Below, piece after piece: positions 49,602 through 58,314 of a stretch of 64,000 bases of DNA; position 1 is the stretch's first letter, and every line of letters begins with the position of its first letter. The position numbers and the translations under genes were made by a program. A model generated the notes under the pieces. The model was given only the letters and a program-made list of their open reading frames with translations. It was not told the DNA's origin and did no database searches. Location of the stretch: assembly GCF_008639165.1 (NCBI RefSeq), contig NZ_CP029197.1, positions 4,092,001 to 4,156,000 of the forward strand, in the 5' to 3' direction. The stretch is from Streptomyces venezuelae ATCC 10712 (GTDB lineage Bacteria > Actinomycetota > Actinomycetes > Streptomycetales > Streptomycetaceae).

Positions 49602-50165
49602 ATGTTTCCTTCCTCCCCCTCGCGGGTTCGTCGCGCCGTTCTGCCCTTCGTCGCCGCCCTCGCTCTCTTCGGTACGGCCGGGTCCTCCGTGGCTGGTGCG
49701 GTCGAGGCGTGCGGTTCGGTCATCACGGCCCCGCTCGCCCGGCCCGTTCCGGCCGACGACCCCTGTCCCAGCACCGACCCGGTCGTGTGCCGGATCCGCG
49801 TCCTGCCGATGGACGAGAAGGTGGAGGCCCAGCGGACCCGGATGCGGTACCACGGCCTCCTGGAGGACATGCATCGCACGGAGGCCGCCATGCGCGAGGC
49901 GGGCGCCACGGATGAGGAGATCGCCCGGGAGCTGGTCGACATGCGGAACCAGGCGAAGGAGATCACCCGCGCCGGCATGACCCCGGAGGAGGTGCGGATC
50001 CTGGAGCAGCGGAACATCGCCAAGTACGGCAATCCCCTCGGCCCCACCGCCGATCAGCTGTACGTGAAGTACGGCTCCTGGCAGCAGGTGATCGACGCGT
50101 CGATGCGGACCAGCTACGCCGTCGACCGCGAACTCAGCCTCGAGTACCGCCCCTGCCCCGTGTAG
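49602..50165 (+). CDS. Secreted protein of unknown function
   Basis: The 187-residue precursor has a signal peptide (RRAVLPFVAALALFGTAGSSVAG) and a mature helical protein with four Cys (EACGSV, DDPCPS, VVCRI, YRPCPV). The conserved-looking part is helical (MRYHGLLEDMHRTEAAMREA, DEEIARELVDMRNQAKEI) and ends NIAKYGNPLGPTADQLYVKYGSWQ. I recall similar secreted streptomycete proteins by this last motif but no function. AAGGA lies 7 bp before ATG 49602. Confidence 0.7.
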   Translation: MFPSSPSRVRRAVLPFVAALALFGTAGSSVAGAVEACGSVITAPLARPVPADDPCPSTDPVVCRIRVLPMDEKVEAQRTRMRYHGLLEDMHRTEAAMREAGATDEEIARELVDMRNQAKEITRAGMTPEEVRILEQRNIAKYGNPLGPTADQLYVKYGSWQQVIDASMRTSYAVDRELSLEYRPCPV

Positions 50166-50183
50166 GGCGTGGATCGAGCACCG

Positions 50184-51224
50184 TCAGAGAGCGAGGCCGG
50201 CCGGTCCCGTATCCCGTCCCGGTCCCGCGTTCTTCGTCCACGCGCGGAGTTTCTCCGGGTTGCGCACCGCCCAGATGCGCCCGATGCGGTCGCCGGTCAG
50301 GTCGAACGCCGCGACCGTCACCGTCACGCCCGTGTGCTGGGCGACAAGGCCGGGGCGGCCGTTGACCGGGCGTTCCAGGAGGGTCAGGCCGGGGGCCTTG
50401 TCGGCCATGTGGATCAGGTACTGGGCGATCCGCCTGCCGCCCTCGACCGGGCGGAGGACCGCGCCGACCAGACCGCCGCCGTCGGCGACCATCGCCGCGT
50501 CGGGGTCGAGGAGGCCGACGAGCGCCTCGATGTCCCTGGCCTCCCACGCCCGCTTGAAGTGCCGCACCAGACCCGCCTGCTCGGCCGCCGTGACCGAAGT
50601 GCCCACCGTGACCGAAGTGCCCACCGCGCCCGACGTGGCCCCCGTGCCCGGCGGGGCCTGCGCGGCGCTCACCCGCCGGCGCGCCGAGGACGCGAGCTGG
50701 CGGCAGGCGGCCGGTGTCCGGCCGACGATGTCGGCGATCTCGGCGAAGGGGTACCGGAAGACGTCGTGGAGGACGAACGCCACGCGTTCGGCGGGCGTCA
50801 TGGACTCCAGGACGACGAGGAAGGCCATGCTCACCGACTCGTCCAGGGTGATGAGGTCGGCGGGGTCGTCCGGCACCGTCCCCGTGCCGCCTCCCGGTCC
50901 GCCGATCCACTCCCCACGGCCGGGCACCGGCTCGGGTATCCATTGGCCGACGTAGCGCTCGCGCCGGACCCGGGCGGAGCCGAGCAGGTCCAGGCAGATC
51001 CGGCTGGCCACCGTGGTCAGCCATGCCCCGGGTGACTCGACGGCCTCCTGCTGCCGGCGCGGCATCGCGTACCAGCGGGCGTAGGCCTCCTGTACGGCGT
51101 CCTCGGCCTCGGTCAGCGAACCGAGCAGCCGGTAGGCGACGTTGATCAGCCGGCGCCGCTCGCCGGTGATCACGCCGAGAACCTGCTCGGAGCTGTCGTG
51201 ACCCGGCCCGGATGAGGTGTTCAT
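50184..51224 (-). CDS. ECF41-type RNA polymerase sigma factor (SigJ-like)
   Basis: The 346-residue factor has ECF region 2 (RRLINVAYRLLGSLTEAEDAVQEAYARWY), region 4 (AFVLHDVFRYPFAEIADIVGRTPAACRQLASSARRRV), then a SnoaL-like C-terminal domain (about 225-335) with the ECF41 motif RIWAVRNPEKLRAW. In this group the C-terminal domain itself controls activity in place of an anti-sigma factor. The usual partner, a carboxymuconolactone decarboxylase-like or oxidoreductase gene, is not adjacent; the divergent neighbour is a small membrane protein. ATG 51224. An in-frame repeat (VGTSVTVGTSVT) sits in the linker. Confidence 0.88.
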   Translation of the reverse strand: MNTSSGPGHDSSEQVLGVITGERRRLINVAYRLLGSLTEAEDAVQEAYARWYAMPRRQQEAVESPGAWLTTVASRICLDLLGSARVRRERYVGQWIPEPVPGRGEWIGGPGGGTGTVPDDPADLITLDESVSMAFLVVLESMTPAERVAFVLHDVFRYPFAEIADIVGRTPAACRQLASSARRRVSAAQAPPGTGATSGAVGTSVTVGTSVTAAEQAGLVRHFKRAWEARDIEALVGLLDPDAAMVADGGGLVGAVLRPVEGGRRIAQYLIHMADKAPGLTLLERPVNGRPGLVAQHTGVTVTVAAFDLTGDRIGRIWAVRNPEKLRAWTKNAGPGRDTGPAGLAL

Positions 51225-51297
51225 GGTGGCGTCCGTCCCCCGGTTCTTCTGCCTCGCCGCTGTTTCCTCGGCGCCCCGCCTCACATTTCGCGGCCCT

Positions 51298-51320
51298 GTG
51301 TCGTCGAACCGACGAGACAC
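51298..51320. promoter_or_regulatory. Inverted repeat between the sigma and membrane genes
   Basis: GTGTCGTCGAACCGACGAGACAC is shortened here to its arms: GTGTC-GTCG and CGAC-(GA)-GACAC, with a 2-base bulge. TGTC and CGTC elements, as in ECF promoters, occur on both strands, so it may serve both divergent genes. Confidence 0.4.
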
Positions 51321-51359
51321 TATCGATCACCGCCGCGAGGCAGAAGAGGGGACCGCACC

Positions 51360-51764
51360 ATGGCCACCCGGACGACGGCAGCACGCCGAACCCTCACGCT
51401 CGTGCAGGTCGCGACAGCCCTGCAGACCTTGTCCCTCTTCTTCCAGGCGACCACCGCCGGGATGCTGCTGTCCTCGTCCGTCGGCGAGGTGCTGCACAGC
51501 GTCGGAGCGCGGGTGATGTACGGCGCGACGATGCTGTACGTGCTGGCCGCGATCCTGGCGTGGCGGCCGGGCGGCGGCTCGCCGCGGCCCATCCTCTATT
51601 CGTCCGGCTTCCTGGTGCTCGCCTCGGCGCAGGTGATCCTGGGCATAGCCCACGTGCCGCCGGTCCACGTCCCCCTGGGCGTGCTGATGTTCGCCCTGAG
51701 CGTGCTGGCACTGGGCCAGGCCCTGACGACCCACCGGGCCCACCGGACGGTCGCCGGCGCGTAA
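51360..51764 (+). CDS. Four-helix membrane protein
   Basis: The 134-residue protein has four predicted TM helices (about 14-36, 49-68, 80-98, 103-121) and few loops. It is similar in size to DoxX-like or DUF4383-like proteins, but no clear motif is seen. It is divergent from the ECF41 sigma gene and may be its target, taking the place of the usual oxidoreductase partner. GAGGGG lies about 8 bp before ATG 51360. Confidence 0.7.
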   Translation: MATRTTAARRTLTLVQVATALQTLSLFFQATTAGMLLSSSVGEVLHSVGARVMYGATMLYVLAAILAWRPGGGSPRPILYSSGFLVLASAQVILGIAHVPPVHVPLGVLMFALSVLALGQALTTHRAHRTVAGA

Positions 51765-51790
51765 CGCCGCCGGGGAAGCCACGGACAACG

Positions 51791-51826
51791 TCGAAGGGCC
51801 CCACCGTGAACGGTGGGGCCCTTCGA
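51791..51826. terminator. Bidirectional terminator
   Basis: A 16-bp perfect stem (TCGAAGGGCCCCACCG and its complement) with a TGAA loop lies between the membrane gene (+) and tRNA-Ser (-). Confidence 0.85.
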
Positions 51827-51847
51827 CGAATTGCCCGGTGAGAGCAA

Positions 51848-51938
51848 TGGCGGAGGATACGAGATTCGAACTCGTGAGGGGTTGCCCCCAACACGCTTTC
51901 CAAGCGTGCGCCCTAGGCCTCTAGGCGAATCCTCCGCC
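51848..51938 (-). tRNA. tRNA-Ser (anticodon GGA)
   Basis: Class II tRNA on the minus strand: acceptor GGCGGAG/CTCCGCC, anticodon loop CTTGGAAAG with GGA between ACGCT/AGCGT-type arms, a long variable arm, and the T-arm ACGAGTTCGAATCTCGT. CCA is not encoded. Confidence 0.95.
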
Positions 51939-52068
51939 GCGAACATTACATGACCGAGGAGGGTGCTCGCGAACTCGATCGGGGGAGGGGGTCGGGTGGG
52001 GTCCCCGAGGTGTCCCAGGTGGGGGGAGCTGGGCAAGGCGGGGTCGGGGATCGGGTACGCTGGGCGGA

Positions 52069-52155
52069 GCCCCTCACGCGGTGCTATCTGACTGAACTCC
52101 CCCAGGGCCGGAAGGCAGCAAGGGTAGGTCGGCTCTGGCAGGTGCGTGAGGGGCG
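52069..52155 (+). ncRNA. ffs: Bacterial SRP RNA (4.5S)
   Basis: GCCCCTCACGC (52069-52079) and GCGTGAGGGGC (52144-52154) form the closing stem. The conserved apical domain is complete, with the GGGCCGGAAGGCAGCA loop and the AGGGTAGGTCGG side that binds Ffh. A -10-like TACGCT lies at 52055-52060. It precedes dnaX as in other streptomycetes. Confidence 0.93.
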
Positions 52156-52158
52156 CTT

Positions 52159-52290
52159 GCGTTCCCGGGCGGGCCGGGCCAGGCGGGCCGGGCCAGGCGG
52201 GCCGGGCCGATCAGGTCGGGTTGGGCCGGGCCGGGCCGGTCACGTCGGTCCGGGCCGGTCACGTCAGGCCCCTCAGGTCGGGCCGAGGCG
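52159..52290. repeat. Degenerate GC repeats between ffs and dnaX
   Basis: GGGCCGGGCCAGGC(G) repeats every 13 bp at first, then GGGCCGGTCACGTC units follow. No gene is supported here. Confidence 0.6.
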
Positions 52291-52355
52291 GTGCGGGCTC
52301 CGACCTCACCCGCCCCCCGCCCCCGGTGGTTTTTCCCGGGTTGTCGGTGGGCGCC

Positions 52356-52361
52356 TATAAC
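52356..52361 (+). promoter_or_regulatory. -10 element of dnaX
   Basis: TATAAC ends 9 bp before the GTG start and no ribosome site lies between, so the transcript should begin within a few bases of the start codon. No clear -35 is seen. Confidence 0.45.
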
Positions 52362-52370
52362 CTCGTACAT

Positions 52371-54530
52371 GTGTCGTCTCTCGCGCTCTACCGCCGCTAT
52401 CGCCCCGAGTCCTTCGCCGAGGTCATCGGGCAGGAGCATGTCACCGACCCGTTGCAGCAGGCCCTGCGGAACAACCGGGTCAATCACGCGTACCTGTTCA
52501 GCGGGCCCCGGGGCTGTGGCAAGACGACCAGTGCGCGCATCCTCGCGCGGTGTCTGAACTGTGAGCAGGGGCCGACGCCCACGCCCTGCGGGGAGTGCCA
52601 GTCCTGCCGTGACCTCGCGCGGAACGGGCCGGGGTCGATCGACGTCATCGAGATCGACGCCGCCTCGCACGGTGGTGTGGACGACGCCCGTGACCTGCGG
52701 GAGAAGGCCTTCTTCGGGCCCGCGTCCAGCCGCTACAAGATCTACATCATCGACGAGGCCCACATGGTCACCTCGGCGGGCTTCAACGCCCTCCTGAAGG
52801 TGGTCGAGGAGCCGCCGGAGCACCTGAAGTTCATCTTCGCCACGACCGAGCCCGAGAAGGTCATCGGGACCATCCGGTCGCGGACCCATCACTATCCCTT
52901 CCGGCTGGTGCCGCCCGGCACGCTCCGGGACTACCTCGGCGAGGTGTGCGGCCGCGAGGGGATCCCCGTCGAGGACGGGGTGCTGCCGCTCGTCGTCCGG
53001 GCCGGTGCCGGTTCCGTGCGTGACTCCATGTCCGTGATGGACCAGCTCCTGGCCGGTGCCGCCGCCGACGGCGTGACGTACGCCATGGCGACCTCGCTGC
53101 TGGGCTACACCGACGGGTCGCTGCTCGACTCGGTCGTGGAGGCCTTCGCGGCCGGTGACGGCGCCGCCGCCTTCGAGGTCGTCGACCGGGTGATCGAGGG
53201 CGGCAACGATCCGCGCAGGTTCGTCGCCGACCTCCTGGAGCGGCTGCGTGACCTGGTGATCCTGGCCGCCGTGCCGGACGCTGCCGAGAAGGGGCTCATC
53301 GACGCCCCCGTCGACGTGATCGAGCGCATGCAGGCCCAGGCGTCCGTGTTCGGCGCCGCCGAGCTGAGCCGGGCCGCCGACCTGGTCAACACCGGTCTGA
53401 CCGAGATGCGGGGCGCCACCTCGCCCCGGCTCCAGCTGGAGCTGATCTGCGCGCGCGTGCTGCTGCCCGCCGCCTTCGACGACGAGCGTTCCGTCCAGGC
53501 GCGCCTGGACCGCCTGGAGCGCGGCGCGGCCTCCGGGCCGTCGGTGTCCGCCGCGCCCGCCTTCGTGCAGGGCCCGCCGGTCTTCACGCCGGGGCCGTCG
53601 GGACCGCCCGCGCCCGCCCTGGGGTACGTCCCCGGTCCCGACGCCCACACCCCGATGGCCCCGCCCCCGCCGGCCCCCGCGCCCGCTCCCGTACAGGCCG
53701 CGCCGCAGGCGGCGCCCGCCCCCGCTCCCGTGGAGGCTCCCGCGCCCCAGGCGCCCGCCGGGCCCCGGCCCGGCGCCTGGCCCGGTGCCGCCACTCCCGG
53801 CGGCGGCGCTCCCGGTGCCTGGCCCGGCGCGTCCGCCCCGGCGGCGCCGGCTCCGGCCGCGCCCGCCCCCGTGCAGGCGCGGCAGCCCGCGCCGGCGCCC
53901 GCCCCGGCCGCCACGGGCGGTGACACCGCCCAGGTGCGGAACCTCTGGCCGCAGATCCTCGACGCCGTGAAGAACCGGCGCCGTTTCACCTGGATCCTGC
54001 TCAGCCAGAACGCGCAGGTCGCGGGCTTCGACGGCACGACCCTCCAGCTCGGCTTCCTCAACGCGGGTGCTCGCGACAACTTCGCGAGCAGCGGCAGTGA
54101 GGACGTCCTCAAGCAGGCCCTCGCCGAGCAGTTCCAGGTGAACTGGAAGATCGAGGCGATCATCGACCCCTCGGGTGGTGCCTCGCCGCCGCCCGCCGCC
54201 ACCGGCTTCGGCGGGTCGGGTGGTACCGGAGGCTTCGGCCGGCCGCAGGCCGCCGCTCCCGCGCCCGCCTTCCAGCAGGCTCCGCCGTCCGCCCCGGCCC
54301 CGCAGCAGGCGCCGGCCGCTCCGCAGCCGCCCGCCTTCCAGCAGGCTCCCGCGCCCGAGCGGCAGGAGTCCGCGTCCGCGTACACGCCGCCCGCGCCGCA
54401 GCCCGTGGCGCCTGAGGACGACGTGCCGGAGGAGGACGATCCGGACCTCGTCGACTCGGCGCTGTCCGGGCACGACCTGATCGTGCGGGAGCTCGGAGCC
54501 ACGGTTGTGGAGGAATACACGAACGAGTAG
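52371..54530 (+). CDS. dnaX: DNA polymerase III subunits gamma and tau
   Basis: The 719-residue clamp-loader ATPase starts SSLALYRRYRPESFAEVIGQ. It has Walker A GPRGCGKTT (45-53), the zinc Cys set C64, C73, C76, C79, Walker B YIIDEAHM and the sensor and Arg-finger region IRSRTHHYPFR. Residues beyond 400 form a long Pro/Ala/Gln/Gly-rich linker around a short domain (VRNLWPQILDAVKNRRRFTWILLS), typical of streptomycete tau. No A-rich slippery site was seen, so a separate gamma form by frameshift is unlikely. GTG 52371 lacks a ribosome site and is near-leaderless. Confidence 0.96.
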   Translation: MSSLALYRRYRPESFAEVIGQEHVTDPLQQALRNNRVNHAYLFSGPRGCGKTTSARILARCLNCEQGPTPTPCGECQSCRDLARNGPGSIDVIEIDAASHGGVDDARDLREKAFFGPASSRYKIYIIDEAHMVTSAGFNALLKVVEEPPEHLKFIFATTEPEKVIGTIRSRTHHYPFRLVPPGTLRDYLGEVCGREGIPVEDGVLPLVVRAGAGSVRDSMSVMDQLLAGAAADGVTYAMATSLLGYTDGSLLDSVVEAFAAGDGAAAFEVVDRVIEGGNDPRRFVADLLERLRDLVILAAVPDAAEKGLIDAPVDVIERMQAQASVFGAAELSRAADLVNTGLTEMRGATSPRLQLELICARVLLPAAFDDERSVQARLDRLERGAASGPSVSAAPAFVQGPPVFTPGPSGPPAPALGYVPGPDAHTPMAPPPPAPAPAPVQAAPQAAPAPAPVEAPAPQAPAGPRPGAWPGAATPGGGAPGAWPGASAPAAPAPAAPAPVQARQPAPAPAPAATGGDTAQVRNLWPQILDAVKNRRRFTWILLSQNAQVAGFDGTTLQLGFLNAGARDNFASSGSEDVLKQALAEQFQVNWKIEAIIDPSGGASPPPAATGFGGSGGTGGFGRPQAAAPAPAFQQAPPSAPAPQQAPAAPQPPAFQQAPAPERQESASAYTPPAPQPVAPEDDVPEEDDPDLVDSALSGHDLIVRELGATVVEEYTNE

Positions 54531-54591
54531 GGGCGTCTCGTTCAGTGGCCCGCACAAGGGGCATCCCGGCCAGCGGGCTACCCTGGCTGGC

Positions 54592-55842
<1,251 letters not shown>

Positions 55843-56092
55843 GTTCCCGCAGCTGAATCGTGCGGCCGTGCGGGGAACCGTACGGCCGCACGAGCGCCAT
55901 CACCTTTACCCAAAGCCATTCCATCGAGTGACGGCTCGGCCATCCGGATGACGTCCGCCCATGCCCCAACTAGGGTGCGGCGAAGGCGTTCCGGCACTTG
56001 GCCCACCGGCATTGCGATGTCAGTGGCGGGTGCCACAGTGGGGGAGTGAGCAACACCGCCACAGGCAGTCCCGTCGAGGGCAGGAGGGGGTG

Positions 56093-58063
56093 ATGTACGG
56101 CGTGTCCGGTACCGGTTCCGTTGTCGGCGAGGAGTGGGGAGCGCGCGCCGCGCGCTCCCGGGCCCTCGCCGTCCTCCGGGTCCGCGGCAGGGCGCTGGGC
56201 CTCGCGGTCCTGCCCGCCGCCGTGGCCGTCGTGCTCTACGCGGGCGGGGTCACCGGCCACTTCACCGGCCCCGGCTGGGACGCGGCCCGCTGGGTCGTGA
56301 CCGTCCTCGCCGTCCTCACCCTCCTCGCCGCCACCGCCGTCGGCCTCGTCGTCGCCCGGGCCCGCCCGGCCGCGACGCCCACGGTGGAGCTCGCCGAGAC
56401 CGCCGCCCCCGACCTCTACCGGCTCGTCCGCGACCTCGCCGACCGCCTCGACGTGCCCGCGCCCTCCGCGATAGCCCTGACCCCGGACTGCGACAGCTGG
56501 CTGGAGGACCGCACCCACCGCGCCCACCGCGCCCACCTGGGGCCGCACCCGGCCGTCGGCGGAGCCGGTGACGGTGCTCCCGTCCTGGTCATAGGCTCGC
56601 CCTTCCTCTGGTGGATGCGCGTCGGCGAGCTCCGGGCCGTCCTCGCCCCCGTCGTCGCCGGTACGGGCCCCGCCGCCCACCCCGACATAGCGGCCGCGCG
56701 CCGCTTCGTCCGGGGCCTCGACGCCGCCGTCGCGGTGCCCGGGACCCCCGGCCTCGACCCGCTGCGCCGACTCGGCGCGCACGGCGTCGGGCAGGTCGCC
56801 CGCGTCCTGCTCCGGGCCTGCCGCGGGCACGCGGCGGAGATGGAGCGCGGGGTCGCCGCGGCCGGCTCGGAGCGCGCCCAGGCCGTGGACTACGGCGTGC
56901 GGATCGTCGCCCAGGAGCAGGTCGGCCTGGCGTACGCGGGCTGGGACCGGCTCCTCACCCGGGTCGCGCTGCCCGCCTGGCGCATGGGCCGCTGGCCCGC
57001 CAAGCTCGACGCGGGCGTGGTCTCGGCGCTGACCGAACTGTCCCGCCGCGACCGGCTCGCGGACGGCTTCTCCTCCCGGCTCGGCGAGCGGCCGGCCTGC
57101 GACCTCCTGGAGGAGCCGGGCGCGGTCGACGAGGCCACCTCGCTGCTCGCCGCCCGTCTCTTCCACGGCGGCCCCGCCGAACCGGGGCCCGACTGGTCGC
57201 CGGTGGAGTGGAGCCAGTACCCGGAGGAGGTCGTCGACCGGAAGTGGCGCACCGACGCGGCCCGGCTGCACCAGGTCCTCGACGGTCTCGGCCTGTCCGG
57301 TTCGGCGGCGGGCAGTGACGCGGCCGCCGACGACGGCCCGACCCTGACCCGGGTGATCGCCCACCTGGCCCTCGCGCGCCCGGCCGGCCCCGGAGCCGTA
57401 CCCCTGGACGTGGAGGACCGCGACGGCGCCGCGGACCCGGCCGACACCGACACCGACCCCGACACCGACCCCGGCATCGGCACCGGTGAGGAACTTCCGC
57501 TGCCGGCGGCCCACCACGACGACGAGGACCCCGTGAACCCCGCCGCCGAGGCGCTGGCCGGTGCGCTCAGCGCGCTCCTCGCCCGCGAGGAGGCCGCCCG
57601 GGAAGCGCGCGTGGCCGCCGCCACCGCCCTCACGACGGCGGCGGCGTCCGAAAGCCCGGACAGGACCGACCGAGGCGACAAGACCGACCGGGGCGACAAG
57701 ACCGACCGGGGCGACAAGACCGACCGGGCCGACAAGGCCGACCGTTCCGGCGGCGCGAGTCCCGTCGTCGTCAGCGGTCCCGACGGCCCCCTGCCGCTCT
57801 TCCCGCTCCAGCCGCCCCGCTCGGGCCGCGACCTGCTCGCCGACCACGTCACCGCGATGGTCTGCTGCGCGGCCGTGGACACCGCCGAGGCCGCTCCCGG
57901 TCTCGACTGGCTCGACGGGCCGGCGCTGCTGGTGGGCGGTGAGCGGGCGGTGGACCTCGGCCCGCGGGTCCTCGCGCTGGTCGAGGACGGCGATCCGGAG
58001 CCGCTGCGCGCCTGGCTGGCGCGTACGGGAGTGCGTCCGGAGAAGCCCGTACGCCTGGTCTGA
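56093..58063 (+). CDS. Membrane protein with a degenerate M48-like peptidase domain
   Basis: The 656-residue protein has two N-terminal TM helices (about 37-55 and 68-92), then DLYRLVRDLADRLDVPAPSAIAL and VLVIGSPFLWWMRVGELRAVLAPVVAG (motif at 179-190). This is the layout of an M48 peptidase, in which the last stretch would read ELxAVLAHExxH, but here the zinc-binding HExxH is AP-VVAG and no later Glu ligand is clear. An Asp/Thr repeat (DTDTDPDTDPG), an Ala-rich coil and a TDRGDK repeat precede a C-terminal domain. AGGAGG lies 5 bp before ATG 56093. It is probably a non-catalytic relative; function unknown. Confidence 0.75.
   Translation: MYGVSGTGSVVGEEWGARAARSRALAVLRVRGRALGLAVLPAAVAVVLYAGGVTGHFTGPGWDAARWVVTVLAVLTLLAATAVGLVVARARPAATPTVELAETAAPDLYRLVRDLADRLDVPAPSAIALTPDCDSWLEDRTHRAHRAHLGPHPAVGGAGDGAPVLVIGSPFLWWMRVGELRAVLAPVVAGTGPAAHPDIAAARRFVRGLDAAVAVPGTPGLDPLRRLGAHGVGQVARVLLRACRGHAAEMERGVAAAGSERAQAVDYGVRIVAQEQVGLAYAGWDRLLTRVALPAWRMGRWPAKLDAGVVSALTELSRRDRLADGFSSRLGERPACDLLEEPGAVDEATSLLAARLFHGGPAEPGPDWSPVEWSQYPEEVVDRKWRTDAARLHQVLDGLGLSGSAAGSDAAADDGPTLTRVIAHLALARPAGPGAVPLDVEDRDGAADPADTDTDPDTDPGIGTGEELPLPAAHHDDEDPVNPAAEALAGALSALLAREEAAREARVAAATALTTAAASESPDRTDRGDKTDRGDKTDRGDKTDRADKADRSGGASPVVVSGPDGPLPLFPLQPPRSGRDLLADHVTAMVCCAAVDTAEAAPGLDWLDGPALLVGGERAVDLGPRVLALVEDGDPEPLRAWLARTGVRPEKPVRLV
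57664..57735. repeat. 18-bp in-frame tandem repeat
   Basis: Four units of ACCGACCG(A/G)GGCGACAAG (57664, 57682, 57700, 57718) encode TDRGDK repeated in the M48-like protein. The charge alternation predicts a flexible linker. Confidence 0.9.
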
Positions 58064-58197
58064 GGCGGGTCCGGGCCGCACCGGTGATCACCCGTTTCGG
58101 AGCCCCGGCTTCCACTCTCGCCAATTCACGACGAACGGTGACGGAGTGCGTGCGTTATGTGATGTGCTGGAGACCGCCACTGACAGATACACGGGCC

Positions 58198-58280
58198 AGC
58201 GGCACGGACCAGCGGACCACAGCACGAACCACAGCACGAACCAAAGCACGGACCAGAGGCACGAACCAGAGGCAGTGACC
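58198..58280. repeat. 12-13-bp tandem repeats before the DMF-ase-like gene
   Basis: ACAGCACGAACC occurs at 58219 and 58231, then AAAGCACGGACC, AGAGGCACGAACC and AGAGGCAGTGACC. The array ends 34 bp before the next start. Confidence 0.8.
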
Positions 58281-58314
58281 AGCCGACCCGGGGGAGTCAA
58301 GGGAGGGGCGCAGC

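Noticed and set aside
52159..52290. A GC-rich structured RNA after ffs
   Set aside because: The repeats can pair in many ways and no conserved riboswitch or RNA motif was seen; best described as degenerate repeats.
53500..54200. A programmed frameshift in dnaX for a gamma subunit
   Set aside because: No A-rich heptamer or strong following hairpin was seen; the frame is GC-rich throughout.
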